From: Chloroflexota bacterium
GTDB lineage: Bacteria; Chloroflexota; Anaerolineae; 4572-78; J111
Length of the DNA stretch: 64,000 bases
Direction of reading: 5' to 3'
Assembly: GCA_016860845.1 (NCBI GenBank)
Contig: BOKF01000020.1
Location: forward strand, 62,001 to 126,000
Positions 52,801 to 61,575 of this stretch are shown one piece after another; the stretch's first letter is position 1; every line of letters begins with the position of its first letter. A program made the position numbers and the translations under genes. The notes under the pieces are model-generated. The model was given only the letters and a program-made list of their open reading frames with translations. It was not told the origin of the DNA and ran no database searches.

Positions 52801-52856
52801 AGGCAGGCCAGGCTGTCAATGACGCTATCCTTATCACCGAGGTGACTTTGCCCTGA
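49767..52856 (+). CDS. GT39-type membrane glycosyltransferase with three C-terminal beta modules
   Basis: A 1029-residue relative. The membrane part opens with FVILFLIIFVPRLVNLDVF then LTADEPLFLEYAQEF, where the DE pair is catalytic in this family. Three beta modules follow at about 51625-52010, 52050-52440 and 52480-52855, each with a GYxL...LYW...FV..L...PPGTYRL pattern. The first 40 residues (KIENRKY, KIQNRDSQIA) are coded by AAAATCG heptamers; the true start may be the TTG at 49812, which overlaps the preceding stop region. Repeat-coded inserts also lie at about 50355-50465 and 50925-50975. Confidence 0.82.
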   Translation: MIPAAKTPSYLESYGLNNQSKIENRKYPKGTLSKIQNRDSQIAYFVILFLIIFVPRLVNLDVFLTADEPLFLEYAQEFAEGLATGDLELTLGIGYPGVTVAWWAAPVVGLAHSELYAYVAGRVMTALVNSLLLLVLYALARKLLGRWPAFIGVSLLALDPFILGYSRLLHNEAPLTLFMTLAGLSFLLWLRDVLPPSSETSSESSVVSRQKNAFTTRPGGGADVMGGLQKGQSWLLLTGLFTGLALLTKSTALLLGPMLVALLAGWIIIGYVSQPTPRSSPLLWQTFLTGLAGLVIVALVSSLVFYVLWPAMWTRPQEALQLTFDKLLTDQEAGTGNFGMFWLGDFVEDPGLFFYPVAFLLKATPWLLLGLGLSVWQVISIHILPKKHASRSPLPAPHSLPLWFFALTYMLVMTIASKKAVRYLLPAYPTFCLLAGLAFYQVGRQMGEWPRSRGIFSRFSFLRLSYPRLLLLVPIVLLAWFYHPYYLTYYNPAFLGWLWAPKTLLVGWGEGLDEAARYVSRQPPGMTTAWYGQLFSAFYPGQLQTLKNSENLITSDYTVLYLNQVQRDIPNPNVIHYFRTRRQPEYTVRLAGIEYAWVYRGPIAGMRPDPTPPYPLGGDFGGEVRLLGYDLSQPQLSGQPLVVTLYWRVLTVPPAKRFVYVRLVDAQGRVWAKSDGPPVMGLWPISYWQPAMLIEDAQELAVPPGTPPGTYRLEAGWYDPATGQTLAASGQPLGQGGGLLLGEIQLGWQSLPVEADLPHATDQSLAPNARLIGYDSPPAAATTGDVFSLRLAWREDAPFLNFGALPNNSVMLEWRQDGQRVAEQLDPLPLPIEKWGRRALLLSQHDVIVPPTLASGRYELVVTLHTGSDPAGEAFALGTMDVTTPTHQFELPASAGRPAGPARLEPGVALAGYEFQPAPQKLDLTLYWQTQTPLTTRYKVFVQLLTGDNSLVAQSDSFPAAGQRPTTGWLPGEIIADPHSLAFPAPIAPGTYRLIAGLYNPLNGQRAPVLDEAGQAVNDAILITEVTLP

Positions 52857-53024
52857 TTGACCAGATCTCAGGCCGATATTTTCCCCTAAATAACTTCTCC
52901 GCTATAGTGGAGCTTCAGCGCCTCGACTAGGCTAAATCTCCACGCTCAACCGCGATTTTTCCAATCCGATTATGTCAGGTCAGCCGATGCCTGTTCAAAC
53001 TTTTTGTGGCATACTTATCAAAAG

Positions 53025-55676
53025 ATGACACCTTCAAAAGTCCCCGAACCCATTAATCATTCACCATTCACCATTCACCATTCACCATTAAAATTTCCTC
53101 CTTCCCTGTCTACTGTCTACCGTCTACTGTCTACCGTTTGCCTCCTCCTCATCCTCGCCTTCGCCTTTTTCTTCAGCGCCCTGGCCGTGCAGCAGCACCA
53201 CACTTTTCAAACCAACGGCCTGGATTTAGGCAATGTGGACCAAGCCTTGTGGAACACGGCCCAGGGACGTTTCCTCAACTTCACCCTGATGACGCCTATC
53301 CACTCGCGACTCGCCCTGCACGTCGAACCAATTCTGGTGCTGTTGGTTCCACTCTATTGGCTCAATCTGGGCGGACCAGAAACCCTGCTCATTGTCCAGG
53401 CTACCATCGTCGCCGCCGGTGCATGGCCACTTTACCAGTTGACAATAATGAATGGCCTGCCCCTGGTGGCGTCCACAAGTAATCGGCAGTCAACATCCAA
53501 TCCTCTATCCTCTATCTTCTATCCTCTATCTTCTATCCTCTATCTTCCATCTTCCATCTTCCATCTCACTTTCCCTCTCGCCTACCTCCTCCTGCCCACC
53601 CTGGAGTCAGCCATACTGTTTGACTTTCACGCGGTGACGCTCTCGCCGACATTTTTATTGTTTGCTTTTCTGGCCCTTGAGCAAAAACATGATCGCCGCT
53701 TCCTCTTTTTTGCGCTGCTGGCGATGGCCTGCAAAGAGGATATGCCGCTCGTGGTCGCAATGCTGGGACTGTATGCTGGCTTAGCCAAGCAACGCTGGCG
53801 CTTGGCCGGATTGACCCTTGCCTTGAGCGCCGCCTGGTTCGGTGTCGCCTTCTTTCTCATCCAGCCGCGTTTTGCCGCCGGCGGCAACATCCAGCTCGAT
53901 CGCTACGCCTGGCTCGGCGCGACGCCCCTGGAAATGCTGCAAACGCTGCTTACCCAGCCGATGCTTGTTTTCAACCACCTGTGGGATCGGGTTGATTTGC
54001 CGGGCTACCTCTTCGCTCTCTTTTTCCCCACGGCTTTTCTGGCTATCTTTAGTCCCCTGACCCTCCTGCCGCTGCTGCCTACCCTGGCCGTTAACCTGCT
54101 CAGCAACAACCCCTTCACTTGGCGGCTGGAAGATTTTCACTACGGCGCGCCGTTAGCCCCGTTTCTGTTCATCTCCGCGCTCTACGGCATCCGGCATATC
54201 AGCGCATGGGCGCATGGGCGAATGGCGAAACTGCAAACAATGGGCCACTATTCGCCTATTCGTGCATTCGCCATTCTCCCTCGCTCCTCTGCTCCTCTGC
54301 TCCTCTGCCTTCTTCTCCTCGTCTTTTCCGCAGTTTATCACTACTACCGCGGCTTCACCCCCCTGGCTCGACCCTTTGCCTGGCCCCAAATGACAGCCCA
54401 CCAGCAGCGGCTGGCCAGCCTGCTGTCCACGATTCCCGCCGACGCCCCGTTGTTCACCCAATCTAACCTGGCCCCTCATGTGACCCACCGGCCCGTCATT
54501 TACACCGATTTCGCCTACTTCACCGATCCCGCGTACCCTACCCCCGTCAAAGCGACAGAGATCCTACTCGACATCACCTCTTTTGAAAACAGCGGCGGCC
54601 TGCACCAATTTCTACGTCAAACCCTCGTGGAAAGCGGCAACTACCAGCTTGTCGTAGCTGAGGATGGCATCCTCCATCTCCAACCAACCCCCAACCCCCA
54701 ACCCCCAACCCCTACTCCTTACTCCTTACTCCCTACTCCCTTCTATACCTTCGCCCACCCCGACTCCCCGCCAGACTATTCCCTTACGGTTGACTTTGAC
54801 GATATGATTCGTCTGCATGGCTACTCTCTCAGCTTCAACCGCCAGGAAGAGGTGCAGGTCAGTGTTGACCTGGAACCCTTCCAATCGCTGGCGTCACTGC
54901 CGGAGCTGCAGCCGGTGCTCTACCTGCTCGACGCCGAGGGCCAGCCGGTTGGCGCAACGACCGATCTCCAACCCACGCTGGTCTGGTATCCGCCCGCGCA
55001 GTGGCCGGTGAGGGAGATCGTGCGGGTGCGCTTCAACACCTTACCCTGGTACACCCGCGCGACCGAAAGCTACCGGCTGGCCCTGGGGTTCGTCAACGGC
55101 AGCGACCCCTGGGACGTCAGCCGTCGCTATCCTCCCCGCCTCAGCCAGCCGACCGATTGGGCGGTTCGTCTCCCCGCTAACGGCACGCTGGTCGAGTTGG
55201 CCCAAATCCACCAGGTTTGGGGCATGCCCGAAGGCGGCCCGACCCGCCGCCAATTTGCTCTACCCCATCCGCCCCACTCCCTCCAGGCCAACTTCGACAA
55301 CCAGATCAAGCTGCTTGGCTATAGCACTCCGCAAATCTCCAATCCTGGACCGCCGACCGCCGACCGCCGACCGCCAGAATTATCTGTAACACTTTATTGG
55401 CAAGCCTTGACCACTCCCCCCAACCTGACCCGCTTCGTCCAGTTCATCGGCCCCGATAGGCAGATTTACGGCCAAAACGACTCCGCCCCCAACCGAGGGC
55501 AGTATCCCACCTCCCTCTGGCAGCCCGGCGAAGTCGTCATCGAAACTGTCACTCTGCCAATCCAACAAGATCGCCCGTCGGGGACCTATACTTTGCACAT
55601 TGGTCTCTATCATCCAGATACCGGGCTGCGTTTGCCTGTGGCTGAGGGTAGCGACCATGTTGAAATTTTGCCCTGA
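53025..55676 (+). CDS. DUF2079 membrane protein with two C-terminal beta modules
   Basis: An 883-residue protein. The DUF2079 part has a long outer loop starting HHTFQTNGLDLGNVDQALWNT and MTPIHSRLALHVEPILVLLVPLYW, then many helices (SAILFDFHAVTLSPTFLLFA, LALEQKHDRRFLFFALLAMA). Two beta modules follow at about 54790-55190 and 55290-55675. ATG 53025 is preferred to 53004 because CATACT at 53010-53015, a -10 box, lies between them. Four blocks are repeat-coded: the N-terminus, 53501-53568, about 54195-54310 and about 54690-54750. It may assist surface glycan or exopolysaccharide synthesis; function is not established. Confidence 0.8.
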   Translation: MTPSKVPEPINHSPFTIHHSPLKFPPSLSTVYRLLSTVCLLLILAFAFFFSALAVQQHHTFQTNGLDLGNVDQALWNTAQGRFLNFTLMTPIHSRLALHVEPILVLLVPLYWLNLGGPETLLIVQATIVAAGAWPLYQLTIMNGLPLVASTSNRQSTSNPLSSIFYPLSSILYLPSSIFHLTFPLAYLLLPTLESAILFDFHAVTLSPTFLLFAFLALEQKHDRRFLFFALLAMACKEDMPLVVAMLGLYAGLAKQRWRLAGLTLALSAAWFGVAFFLIQPRFAAGGNIQLDRYAWLGATPLEMLQTLLTQPMLVFNHLWDRVDLPGYLFALFFPTAFLAIFSPLTLLPLLPTLAVNLLSNNPFTWRLEDFHYGAPLAPFLFISALYGIRHISAWAHGRMAKLQTMGHYSPIRAFAILPRSSAPLLLCLLLLVFSAVYHYYRGFTPLARPFAWPQMTAHQQRLASLLSTIPADAPLFTQSNLAPHVTHRPVIYTDFAYFTDPAYPTPVKATEILLDITSFENSGGLHQFLRQTLVESGNYQLVVAEDGILHLQPTPNPQPPTPTPYSLLPTPFYTFAHPDSPPDYSLTVDFDDMIRLHGYSLSFNRQEEVQVSVDLEPFQSLASLPELQPVLYLLDAEGQPVGATTDLQPTLVWYPPAQWPVREIVRVRFNTLPWYTRATESYRLALGFVNGSDPWDVSRRYPPRLSQPTDWAVRLPANGTLVELAQIHQVWGMPEGGPTRRQFALPHPPHSLQANFDNQIKLLGYSTPQISNPGPPTADRRPPELSVTLYWQALTTPPNLTRFVQFIGPDRQIYGQNDSAPNRGQYPTSLWQPGEVVIETVTLPIQQDRPSGTYTLHIGLYHPDTGLRLPVAEGSDHVEILP
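53501..53568. repeat. CTATCCT/CTATCTT heptamer array inside the DUF2079 gene
   Basis: About nine near-perfect 7-nt units (CCTCTAT, CTTCTAT, CTTCCAT) in a row inside a coding sequence. They code a heptapeptide-periodic piece (PLSSIFYPLSSILYLPSSIF) right before a membrane helix. Confidence 0.88.
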
Positions 55677-55744
55677 GGAGCGAGAAAAGTGTTCCTGTAT
55701 TGGACCTTGACTTTACCAAACGAAAAAGAAAAGGGGTTAACTAA

Positions 55745-56191
55745 ATGACCAAGCAAAGGTTTAAACCAGACCCTTACTGGCTGGTGTTTCAAGAAGCTAT
55801 ACCTAAATCTTTTGCTTCCATAATCGCAGATTACGGCTTTTTATTAACTCAACCATCCGCCGGCGTGTTTGAATTGAGATCAGACGTATGCCTCATAACA
55901 GTATTTCTGGATAGACAGAGTGTCTTAGGTAACATAAAACCTGCCCGGGTTGATCAAGTGCCAAAGGTTCAATATTATAGCAGCATAGGTCTGGCTGCGT
56001 TCATTGATTTCCTGGCTCCTCAAGAGAATTTCGACTACAGATTTTGCCGGAAACCTGAAGAAATAGCTGATGAGGTTGCTAAACTTGCCTCTCTCATACA
56101 AAAATATTGTTACGCTACCCTGAAAGGCGACTTCTCTGATTGGCTAAAATTAAAGGCGTTACAATTGAAAAAACTTGATATTCCGTTTTGA
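55745..56191 (+). CDS. Hypothetical protein, AT-richer than neighbours
   Basis: A 148-residue soluble protein that I do not recognise. It starts MTKQRFKPDPYWLVFQEAIPK and contains FIDFLAPQENFDYRFCRKPEEIADEV and LASLIQKYCYATLKGDFSDWL. Size and fold hints (alpha/beta with acidic surface) recall immunity-type proteins, but no motif proves it. It interrupts the series of large membrane proteins, has no repeat inserts, and its base use is AT-richer, so it may have arrived separately. AAAGAAAAGGGG lies before the ATG. Confidence 0.5.
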   Translation: MTKQRFKPDPYWLVFQEAIPKSFASIIADYGFLLTQPSAGVFELRSDVCLITVFLDRQSVLGNIKPARVDQVPKVQYYSSIGLAAFIDFLAPQENFDYRFCRKPEEIADEVAKLASLIQKYCYATLKGDFSDWLKLKALQLKKLDIPF

Positions 56192-56228
56192 TCTCTATCA
56201 GCTCATTTTCATTGTTTATTAACTCAAT

Positions 56229-56234
56229 ATATAC
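56229..56234 (+). promoter_or_regulatory. -10 box 8 nt before a TTG start
   Basis: TATACT ends 8 nt before the TTG start of the next gene, with no ribosome site. It repeats the spacing seen at 47682 and 42909. No clear -35 box. Confidence 0.4.
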
Positions 56235-56242
56235 TGGCCAAA

Positions 56243-58243
56243 TTGTCTGAACACATAAATCCAAAATCGAAAATCCAAAATCGAAAATCCATTCTTTGGC
56301 TGGCTCTCTGGCTGCTCATCCTCGCCCTGGCCTTCGCCTGGCGCGCCCAAAACCTGGACGCCTTTGGCCTGTCCAACGACGAAGGCGCGCACCTGATGTG
56401 GGCCAGACTGGCGGTGGACGGCTACCCGCTCTACTCGGAAACGTATGCCGTGCAGGCGCCTCTTTTTTTGGAGGCGATAGGGCTGGCTTTTCGGCTGGCC
56501 GAGCCGACCGTTCAGGCCGGGCGCTGCGCCATCTTACCCAGCTTTGGCCTGCTCGCCGCGGCCCTGAGCTGGCTGGCCTATCGTTCCGGGGGCTGGCCGG
56601 CTGCTTTGACCACGCTGGTCCTGGTCAGCGTGGCCCCGCTCATTTTTACCTTTTCCCGCCTGGCTATGGCCGAAGTCCCGGCCACCGCCCTGGCCGTGAT
56701 GGCGGTAGCTTTCCTCTTCCTCTATCTAGACCGAGGTCACAAAGCCTGGCTCCTGGCGTCCGGCTTGACCCTCGGCCTGAGCTTCATTACCAAAATGCTC
56801 AATCCCTTTGTGATCGCGCCGATTGGCTGGCTGCTGGTGATAAGTAACCAGAAGTCAGTAGTCAGTAGTCAGAAAGTGATTGGCGGTCAGTGGTCAGTGG
56901 TCAGTGGTCGTCTTTTCCTCGACTGCCTCCTGTGGAGCTTGGGCCTGCTTATCCCCCTGGCTGTTGTACCCTTGCTTTATGACCCGGCGGCAGTGTATGA
57001 CCAGTTGATCCGCTTTCGCGGTGAATTGCGAGCGGCTGTTCCTAGCTCGACTGCCGAAACCTGGACTCAATTCCAGCTTTTCATCAACGGTCACTGGGGA
57101 TTTTGGTTACTGGCATTTGGGGGTATAATGGCGGCAGCTTTTAGGGCCTGGGAAGAGAGTAGGCAGGGGAGATCTTCTTTCAGTACTTCCAATCTTCCAA
57201 TCTTCCAGCCTTCCAGCCTGCTCTACCCGCTAACTTGGCTGATCTGGTTGCTTGCCGGAATCGCCATGCTCGGGTGGCATACGCCGCTCTTCCCGCACCA
57301 TTTTATTGTGCTACTGTCGCCGCTGATTTTGTTGGGCGCGGAATTGGTCAGTGATGAAGCACGCGTGATCGGTAGCTTGTCGGCGGATGGCGAACAGCGC
57401 CCGGCGATCATGATTTACTCGCTGATCATCATGGTTGCGGCGCTCAACCTGCTGACTATTGTCAAGGCCAACCGAGAAACGGCGGCGATTGTGACCGGCG
57501 GGCGCGAGGCCGAGGCGCTGAAACTGCTCCAGGCGGTGTCGGCCCCCGACGATTTTGTGATGGGCGACAGCCAACTGCTCATCTTTATGGCCGGCCGGCG
57601 GACCCCACCACCTTTGGGCGATGTCGCCCTGGTCGCCATCAAAGCCGGGCGGCAAACTTCGGAACGGATGCTTCGCCTGACCAAGCAGGTCCAGGCTCCG
57701 GCAGTAGTCCAGTGGAGTCTGCGTCTGCCCTGGCTGCCGGATTATCTGGCCTGGGTTGAAGGCAATTACCTGACCCGGCGCGTATGGGACAACGACCATA
57801 TCATCTATTTTGGTTTACGTCTCCCGCCCGGTCAAACCATTCCCAACGAGCAGGCTGTCCGGCTGGGGGATGCAGTGACGCTGCGGGGGTATCAAATTGA
57901 ACCGGGACCGGTCAAACCGGGTCAACATTTAAATTTAAAGGTTTTCTGGCAAACCGACATGCCTCTCGCCGAGAATTACACCGTATTCACCCAATTGCTG
58001 AACAACCAGGGGGTGCTGGTGACCAGTTGGGACAGCCAGCCGCTGGGGGGATACTTCCCCACCAGCCAGTGGCCCGCCGGCGAGATTGTAACCGACATTG
58101 TGCGGCTGCCCCTGCCCGCCGATTTGCCGGCGGGAAACTACAGTCTGATTACGGGGATGTATCGCCTGGATACGCAGGAGCGCTTGAGCCCTGCCGGTGG
58201 CGGTAATGATTTTGTAGTATTGACCACCTTAAACGTGGAATAA
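56243..58243 (+). CDS. GT39-type membrane glycosyltransferase with one C-terminal beta module
   Basis: A 666-residue protein with signature NLDAFGLSNDEGAHLMWARL (DE pair, residues 45-46 approx.), about ten membrane helices (LTTLVLVSVAPLIFTFSRLA, LLSPLILLGAEL) and one C-terminal beta module from about 57855. TTG start, leaderless by the TATACT spacing. Residues after the start (KSKIQNRKSILWL) and a stretch near 56850-56920 (SVVSSQKVIGGQWSVVSG) are repeat-coded, as is about 57150-57225. Probable polyprenyl-sugar-dependent transferase at the outer face of the membrane. Confidence 0.8.
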   Translation: MSEHINPKSKIQNRKSILWLALWLLILALAFAWRAQNLDAFGLSNDEGAHLMWARLAVDGYPLYSETYAVQAPLFLEAIGLAFRLAEPTVQAGRCAILPSFGLLAAALSWLAYRSGGWPAALTTLVLVSVAPLIFTFSRLAMAEVPATALAVMAVAFLFLYLDRGHKAWLLASGLTLGLSFITKMLNPFVIAPIGWLLVISNQKSVVSSQKVIGGQWSVVSGRLFLDCLLWSLGLLIPLAVVPLLYDPAAVYDQLIRFRGELRAAVPSSTAETWTQFQLFINGHWGFWLLAFGGIMAAAFRAWEESRQGRSSFSTSNLPIFQPSSLLYPLTWLIWLLAGIAMLGWHTPLFPHHFIVLLSPLILLGAELVSDEARVIGSLSADGEQRPAIMIYSLIIMVAALNLLTIVKANRETAAIVTGGREAEALKLLQAVSAPDDFVMGDSQLLIFMAGRRTPPPLGDVALVAIKAGRQTSERMLRLTKQVQAPAVVQWSLRLPWLPDYLAWVEGNYLTRRVWDNDHIIYFGLRLPPGQTIPNEQAVRLGDAVTLRGYQIEPGPVKPGQHLNLKVFWQTDMPLAENYTVFTQLLNNQGVLVTSWDSQPLGGYFPTSQWPAGEIVTDIVRLPLPADLPAGNYSLITGMYRLDTQERLSPAGGGNDFVVLTTLNVE

Positions 58244-58259
58244 AAACTAACTGCTCAGG

Positions 58260-58344
58260 CATGTCATTTCGACCGAAGGGAGAAATCCCTCATACCTATG
58301 TGTCGCTCCAGGGATTTCTCGGCCTACGGCCTCGAAATGACATG
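58260..58344. repeat. Long palindrome (CATGTCATTTCGACC type)
   Basis: CATGTCATTTCGACC with GAGAAATCCCT on the left (58260-58290) pairs with AGGGATTTCTC and CGAAATGACATG on the right (58310-58344). Its inner arms match those of the element at 21890. It lies between two GT39 genes. Confidence 0.8.
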
Positions 58345-58377
58345 GGCTGAGTGGTAACGAATAAAAACTAACGCTTA

Positions 58378-61300
58378 ATGGACTTACTTATCGGAAAATC
58401 AACATCTCGGCGGTTGACTCTGGCCGGGATACATATTGACCGGCGCTGGCTGCACCTGGCCATGCCGCTGGCCCTGTTTTTAGTGATCTTTATCCCTCGC
58501 ATCCTGGGGCTGGCTACCTTCCTCACCGCCGACGAAGATGACCAGATCATGTTTTCCTCCACTTTCCTCAGAGCGGCGCTGCGAGGGAACTGGGCCAATG
58601 CCCTGGTTTTGGGCTACCCCGGCGTCCCGACCCTGGTTTTAGGCGCCATCGGCGTGTGGCTGCGTTATTGGGTTCATTATCAAGGCTGGCTGCCTCTCCC
58701 CTGGGTTCAGGCCAACCTGCTGCCGACCCTCAGGCAGGTAACCGCCAATTTTGGTATGTTTGAATACCCCTTGGATTTTATCGTCTGGGCGCGCGTCCCG
58801 CTGGTTTTGGCTGCCTCGCTGAGTATCCTGGGCATTTATTTCCTCACCCGCAGACTTTTGGGTCAGCGTCTGGCCATCCTGGCCACGCTGATGATCGCTT
58901 TTGATCCCTTCATTTTAGCCCACACCCGCATCATCCATGTGGATGCACCTTTAGCCTATTTTATGTTTCTGTCCTTTTTGGCGTTTTTACTCTACCTGGA
59001 TCAAGGCGGTTGGCGCTGGCTGCTTCTTTCCGGCCTGTTCGGCGGCCTGGCTGCCTTGAGCAAAACACCGGCCGTCTTGCTTGCTCCCATTCTGGTGGTC
59101 AGCGGGCTTTGTTACGCTCTGTTTCCGCCGCCGGGAACACCTCGCGCCGTGCGCTGGAAAAGGTTGGGGCTGGCTCTGCTGGGCTGGGGACTCATTGCTC
59201 TGGTGGCCTTTTTTGCTTTATGGCCGGCCATGTGGACCCGCCCCCTGTTTGCCCTGGAATGGATTATCAAGAATATCAGCAGTGTCAACAGCCTGCCCCA
59301 TCCGACCACGGGCCATTTTTGGGGCGATCAGGAAAGCGACCAAAACCCTTTCTACTACCTCATCGTTTTTCCCTACCACCTCACCCCCCTGGCGACTGTG
59401 GGGGTTGTTGCCGGTCTGGGACTGATTGTAGCCGGCTTGACCGACCGCTGGCGTAAAATCGAGAGTTGGGTGGCCCAAATGCTGCCCCTGGCCCTAGGGT
59501 TGGTGGCTTACATCACCGTCTTCATTACCCCAGTTTCACTCATTTCCCGGCGCGGCGACCGCTATATTCTGCCGGTCTATTTCGCTGCCGGATTGCTCGC
59601 GGCGATGGTTTTATGGGGATTGGCGGCTTGGTTGAAACGACAACTGCCGGCTCTCTTTAAGCGGCTTCGTCTCACAGCAACCGGCCTGGCTGCTCTGGCG
59701 ATTGTGCTGCAAGCTTTTTTGGTCCTGCTGTATCATCCCTATTACTTGGCTTATTACAATCCGTTGCTGGGTGGAGGTGCAACCGCGCCCTATCGAGTTA
59801 ACATTGGTTGGGGAGAGGGTCTGGACCTGGCCGCCCGGTATCTTAATGAGCTAAATCCGCAGGAGCCGCCACCGGTGACCTCCTGGTACAGCAATCAATT
59901 TGCTCCCTATTATCGCGGCCGCACCCTGGATTTGTCTGACCAAAGTTCCGCGCTAACCGGAGATTATGTAGTGTTTTACATTAATCAAGTGCAGCGAGGC
60001 TTCCCCAGCAGTGAAATCCTAACCTACTTCCACCAGCGCGAGCCGCTCAAGGTGGTTAATTTGGGTGGGATTGAATACGCCTGGATTTATCCGGGGCCGA
60101 TTATCAGCCAGACCCCCCCGCAAAATTACACCTTCCCTGCCGAAGTTATCCTGGGCGGCGGGGCGCGGCTGATCGGGGTGAACGTGCCCCAGGTAAGTAT
60201 ACCGGCTGATCGTTTTGCCGTCCAGGCCGGACAATCCGAGTCGCCCTATTTTTATGGCCAGGAAGTGGCCGGCCTGCCGGTGACGCTGTATTGGGAGACG
60301 CTCGCCCAGATAAACGGGGAACAAAATATTTATATCCGTCTGGTGGATGATCAGGGTAACAATTGGGGCCAGATTGACCGGCTGATCCTGGCCGGGATTT
60401 GGCGGCCCGACCGCTGGTACGCTGGCTACTTTATCCGCGATGAGTATAAGCTGCCGGTTGACCCGGCCACGCCGCCCGGAACTTACCACTTTGAGGTGGG
60501 CATGTACGATTTTATCACCGGCCAGAGTTATGGGGTGGCCAAAAATATCGGCTCGATAACCCTGACCCCACCCCAAAAGTTGCCGCTGCCTGCTGACCTT
60601 GAGCTAAAGACGATGATTTCAACGCCCGTCAACGAGGCGCTAACCCTGTTGGGGCACGATTACACGGAGAGTGAGCTATCGCCGGGTGCGGAGATTGAGG
60701 GTAAAATTTTCTGGCAGGCGGCGCAGCCGCCGGACAAGGATTATCGAGTCCGGTTCGCCTTTATCTCCGCCGAGCGCAAACAATATGTGGTGGCCGAACC
60801 GCCATTGTTAGAGTCCTACCCCACCTCGCAGTGGCGGCGTGCGGAGGTGGTCGGTGCAGCCTACCGCTTCCGGGTTCCGGCGGAGGCTCCTGCTGGCGAT
60901 TACCCCGTACAGGTCAGCGTGATTGATCCTGACACTGGCGAACCGATTGGCCCGGCTGTCACCCTTACCCAGGTCAGGATTAAAGCCCAGGAGCGCAATT
61001 TTGAGCTGCCCCAGGGCGTTACCCCTGTTTCCGCTTATCTAAATGACGAGATTGAACTGGTGGGTTATAAATTACTGAATGAAACCGTTGTTCCTGAAGG
61101 AACGTTTGGCCTGACCCTCTACTGGCGCAGCTTGCGTCCGGCCGCGACCAATTACACCGTATTTGTCCACGCCGTTGGCCCCGATCAGGTGATCCGGGGA
61201 CAGTGGGACAGCGTTCCCGCGCGGGGGACAGCGCCTACCAGCGGCTGGCTGCCCGGCGAAGTGGTCGAAGATCACTTTGAAGTGCCGCTGGCCAAAGACG

Positions 61301-61440
61301 CGCCCCCCTGGAAATATGATATTTTTGTCGGTATGTATGACCCGCTCACTGGCCTGCGTCTGCCCGCCTCTAGCCAACTTTCCCCCATTTCCGAAAATCG
61401 GGTCTGGCTCACGCGAATTCAGGCGGTGGAGCAGAAATGA
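58378..61440 (+). CDS. GT39-type membrane glycosyltransferase with three C-terminal beta modules
   Basis: A 1020-residue protein. The first outer loop has ATFLTADEDDQIMFSSTFLR with the DE pair; about ten membrane helices (LALFLVIFIPRILGLATFL, WLLLSGLFGGLAALS, LGLALLGWGLIALVAFFAL) fill residues 25-430. From residue about 590 three beta modules occur, near 60150-60580, 60630-60990 and 61035-61400, each with LYW, GxYPTS.W or TPPGTYHF type motifs. Unlike its neighbours it has no repeat insert that I can see in the coding sequence. ATG 58378 follows an A-rich stretch without a ribosome site. Its stop is followed directly by four heptamer repeat families. Confidence 0.83.
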   Translation: MDLLIGKSTSRRLTLAGIHIDRRWLHLAMPLALFLVIFIPRILGLATFLTADEDDQIMFSSTFLRAALRGNWANALVLGYPGVPTLVLGAIGVWLRYWVHYQGWLPLPWVQANLLPTLRQVTANFGMFEYPLDFIVWARVPLVLAASLSILGIYFLTRRLLGQRLAILATLMIAFDPFILAHTRIIHVDAPLAYFMFLSFLAFLLYLDQGGWRWLLLSGLFGGLAALSKTPAVLLAPILVVSGLCYALFPPPGTPRAVRWKRLGLALLGWGLIALVAFFALWPAMWTRPLFALEWIIKNISSVNSLPHPTTGHFWGDQESDQNPFYYLIVFPYHLTPLATVGVVAGLGLIVAGLTDRWRKIESWVAQMLPLALGLVAYITVFITPVSLISRRGDRYILPVYFAAGLLAAMVLWGLAAWLKRQLPALFKRLRLTATGLAALAIVLQAFLVLLYHPYYLAYYNPLLGGGATAPYRVNIGWGEGLDLAARYLNELNPQEPPPVTSWYSNQFAPYYRGRTLDLSDQSSALTGDYVVFYINQVQRGFPSSEILTYFHQREPLKVVNLGGIEYAWIYPGPIISQTPPQNYTFPAEVILGGGARLIGVNVPQVSIPADRFAVQAGQSESPYFYGQEVAGLPVTLYWETLAQINGEQNIYIRLVDDQGNNWGQIDRLILAGIWRPDRWYAGYFIRDEYKLPVDPATPPGTYHFEVGMYDFITGQSYGVAKNIGSITLTPPQKLPLPADLELKTMISTPVNEALTLLGHDYTESELSPGAEIEGKIFWQAAQPPDKDYRVRFAFISAERKQYVVAEPPLLESYPTSQWRRAEVVGAAYRFRVPAEAPAGDYPVQVSVIDPDTGEPIGPAVTLTQVRIKAQERNFELPQGVTPVSAYLNDEIELVGYKLLNETVVPEGTFGLTLYWRSLRPAATNYTVFVHAVGPDQVIRGQWDSVPARGTAPTSGWLPGEVVEDHFEVPLAKDAPPWKYDIFVGMYDPLTGLRLPASSQLSPISENRVWLTRIQAVEQK

Positions 61441-61442
61441 TT

Positions 61443-61574
61443 GGTTACAGGTTACAGGTTACAGGTTACAGGCTGCAGATAGCAGATAGCAGATGGCGGA
61501 TCAATACTCCCCGTCTACCGTCTACCGTCTACCATCTACTCCCTACTCCCTACTCCCTACTCCCTACTCCCTGA
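61443..61574. repeat. Four heptamer families in tandem
   Basis: GGTTACA x4 is followed by GCAGATA/GATAGCA units, then GTCTACC x3-4 and then CTCCCTA x5, without unrelated sequence between the last two. It fills the whole gap between two GT genes. Confidence 0.9.
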
Positions 61575-61575
61575 T

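Noticed and set aside
61443..61574. CRISPR-like array
   Set aside because: Units are only 7 nt with no spacers, and no cas gene is nearby.
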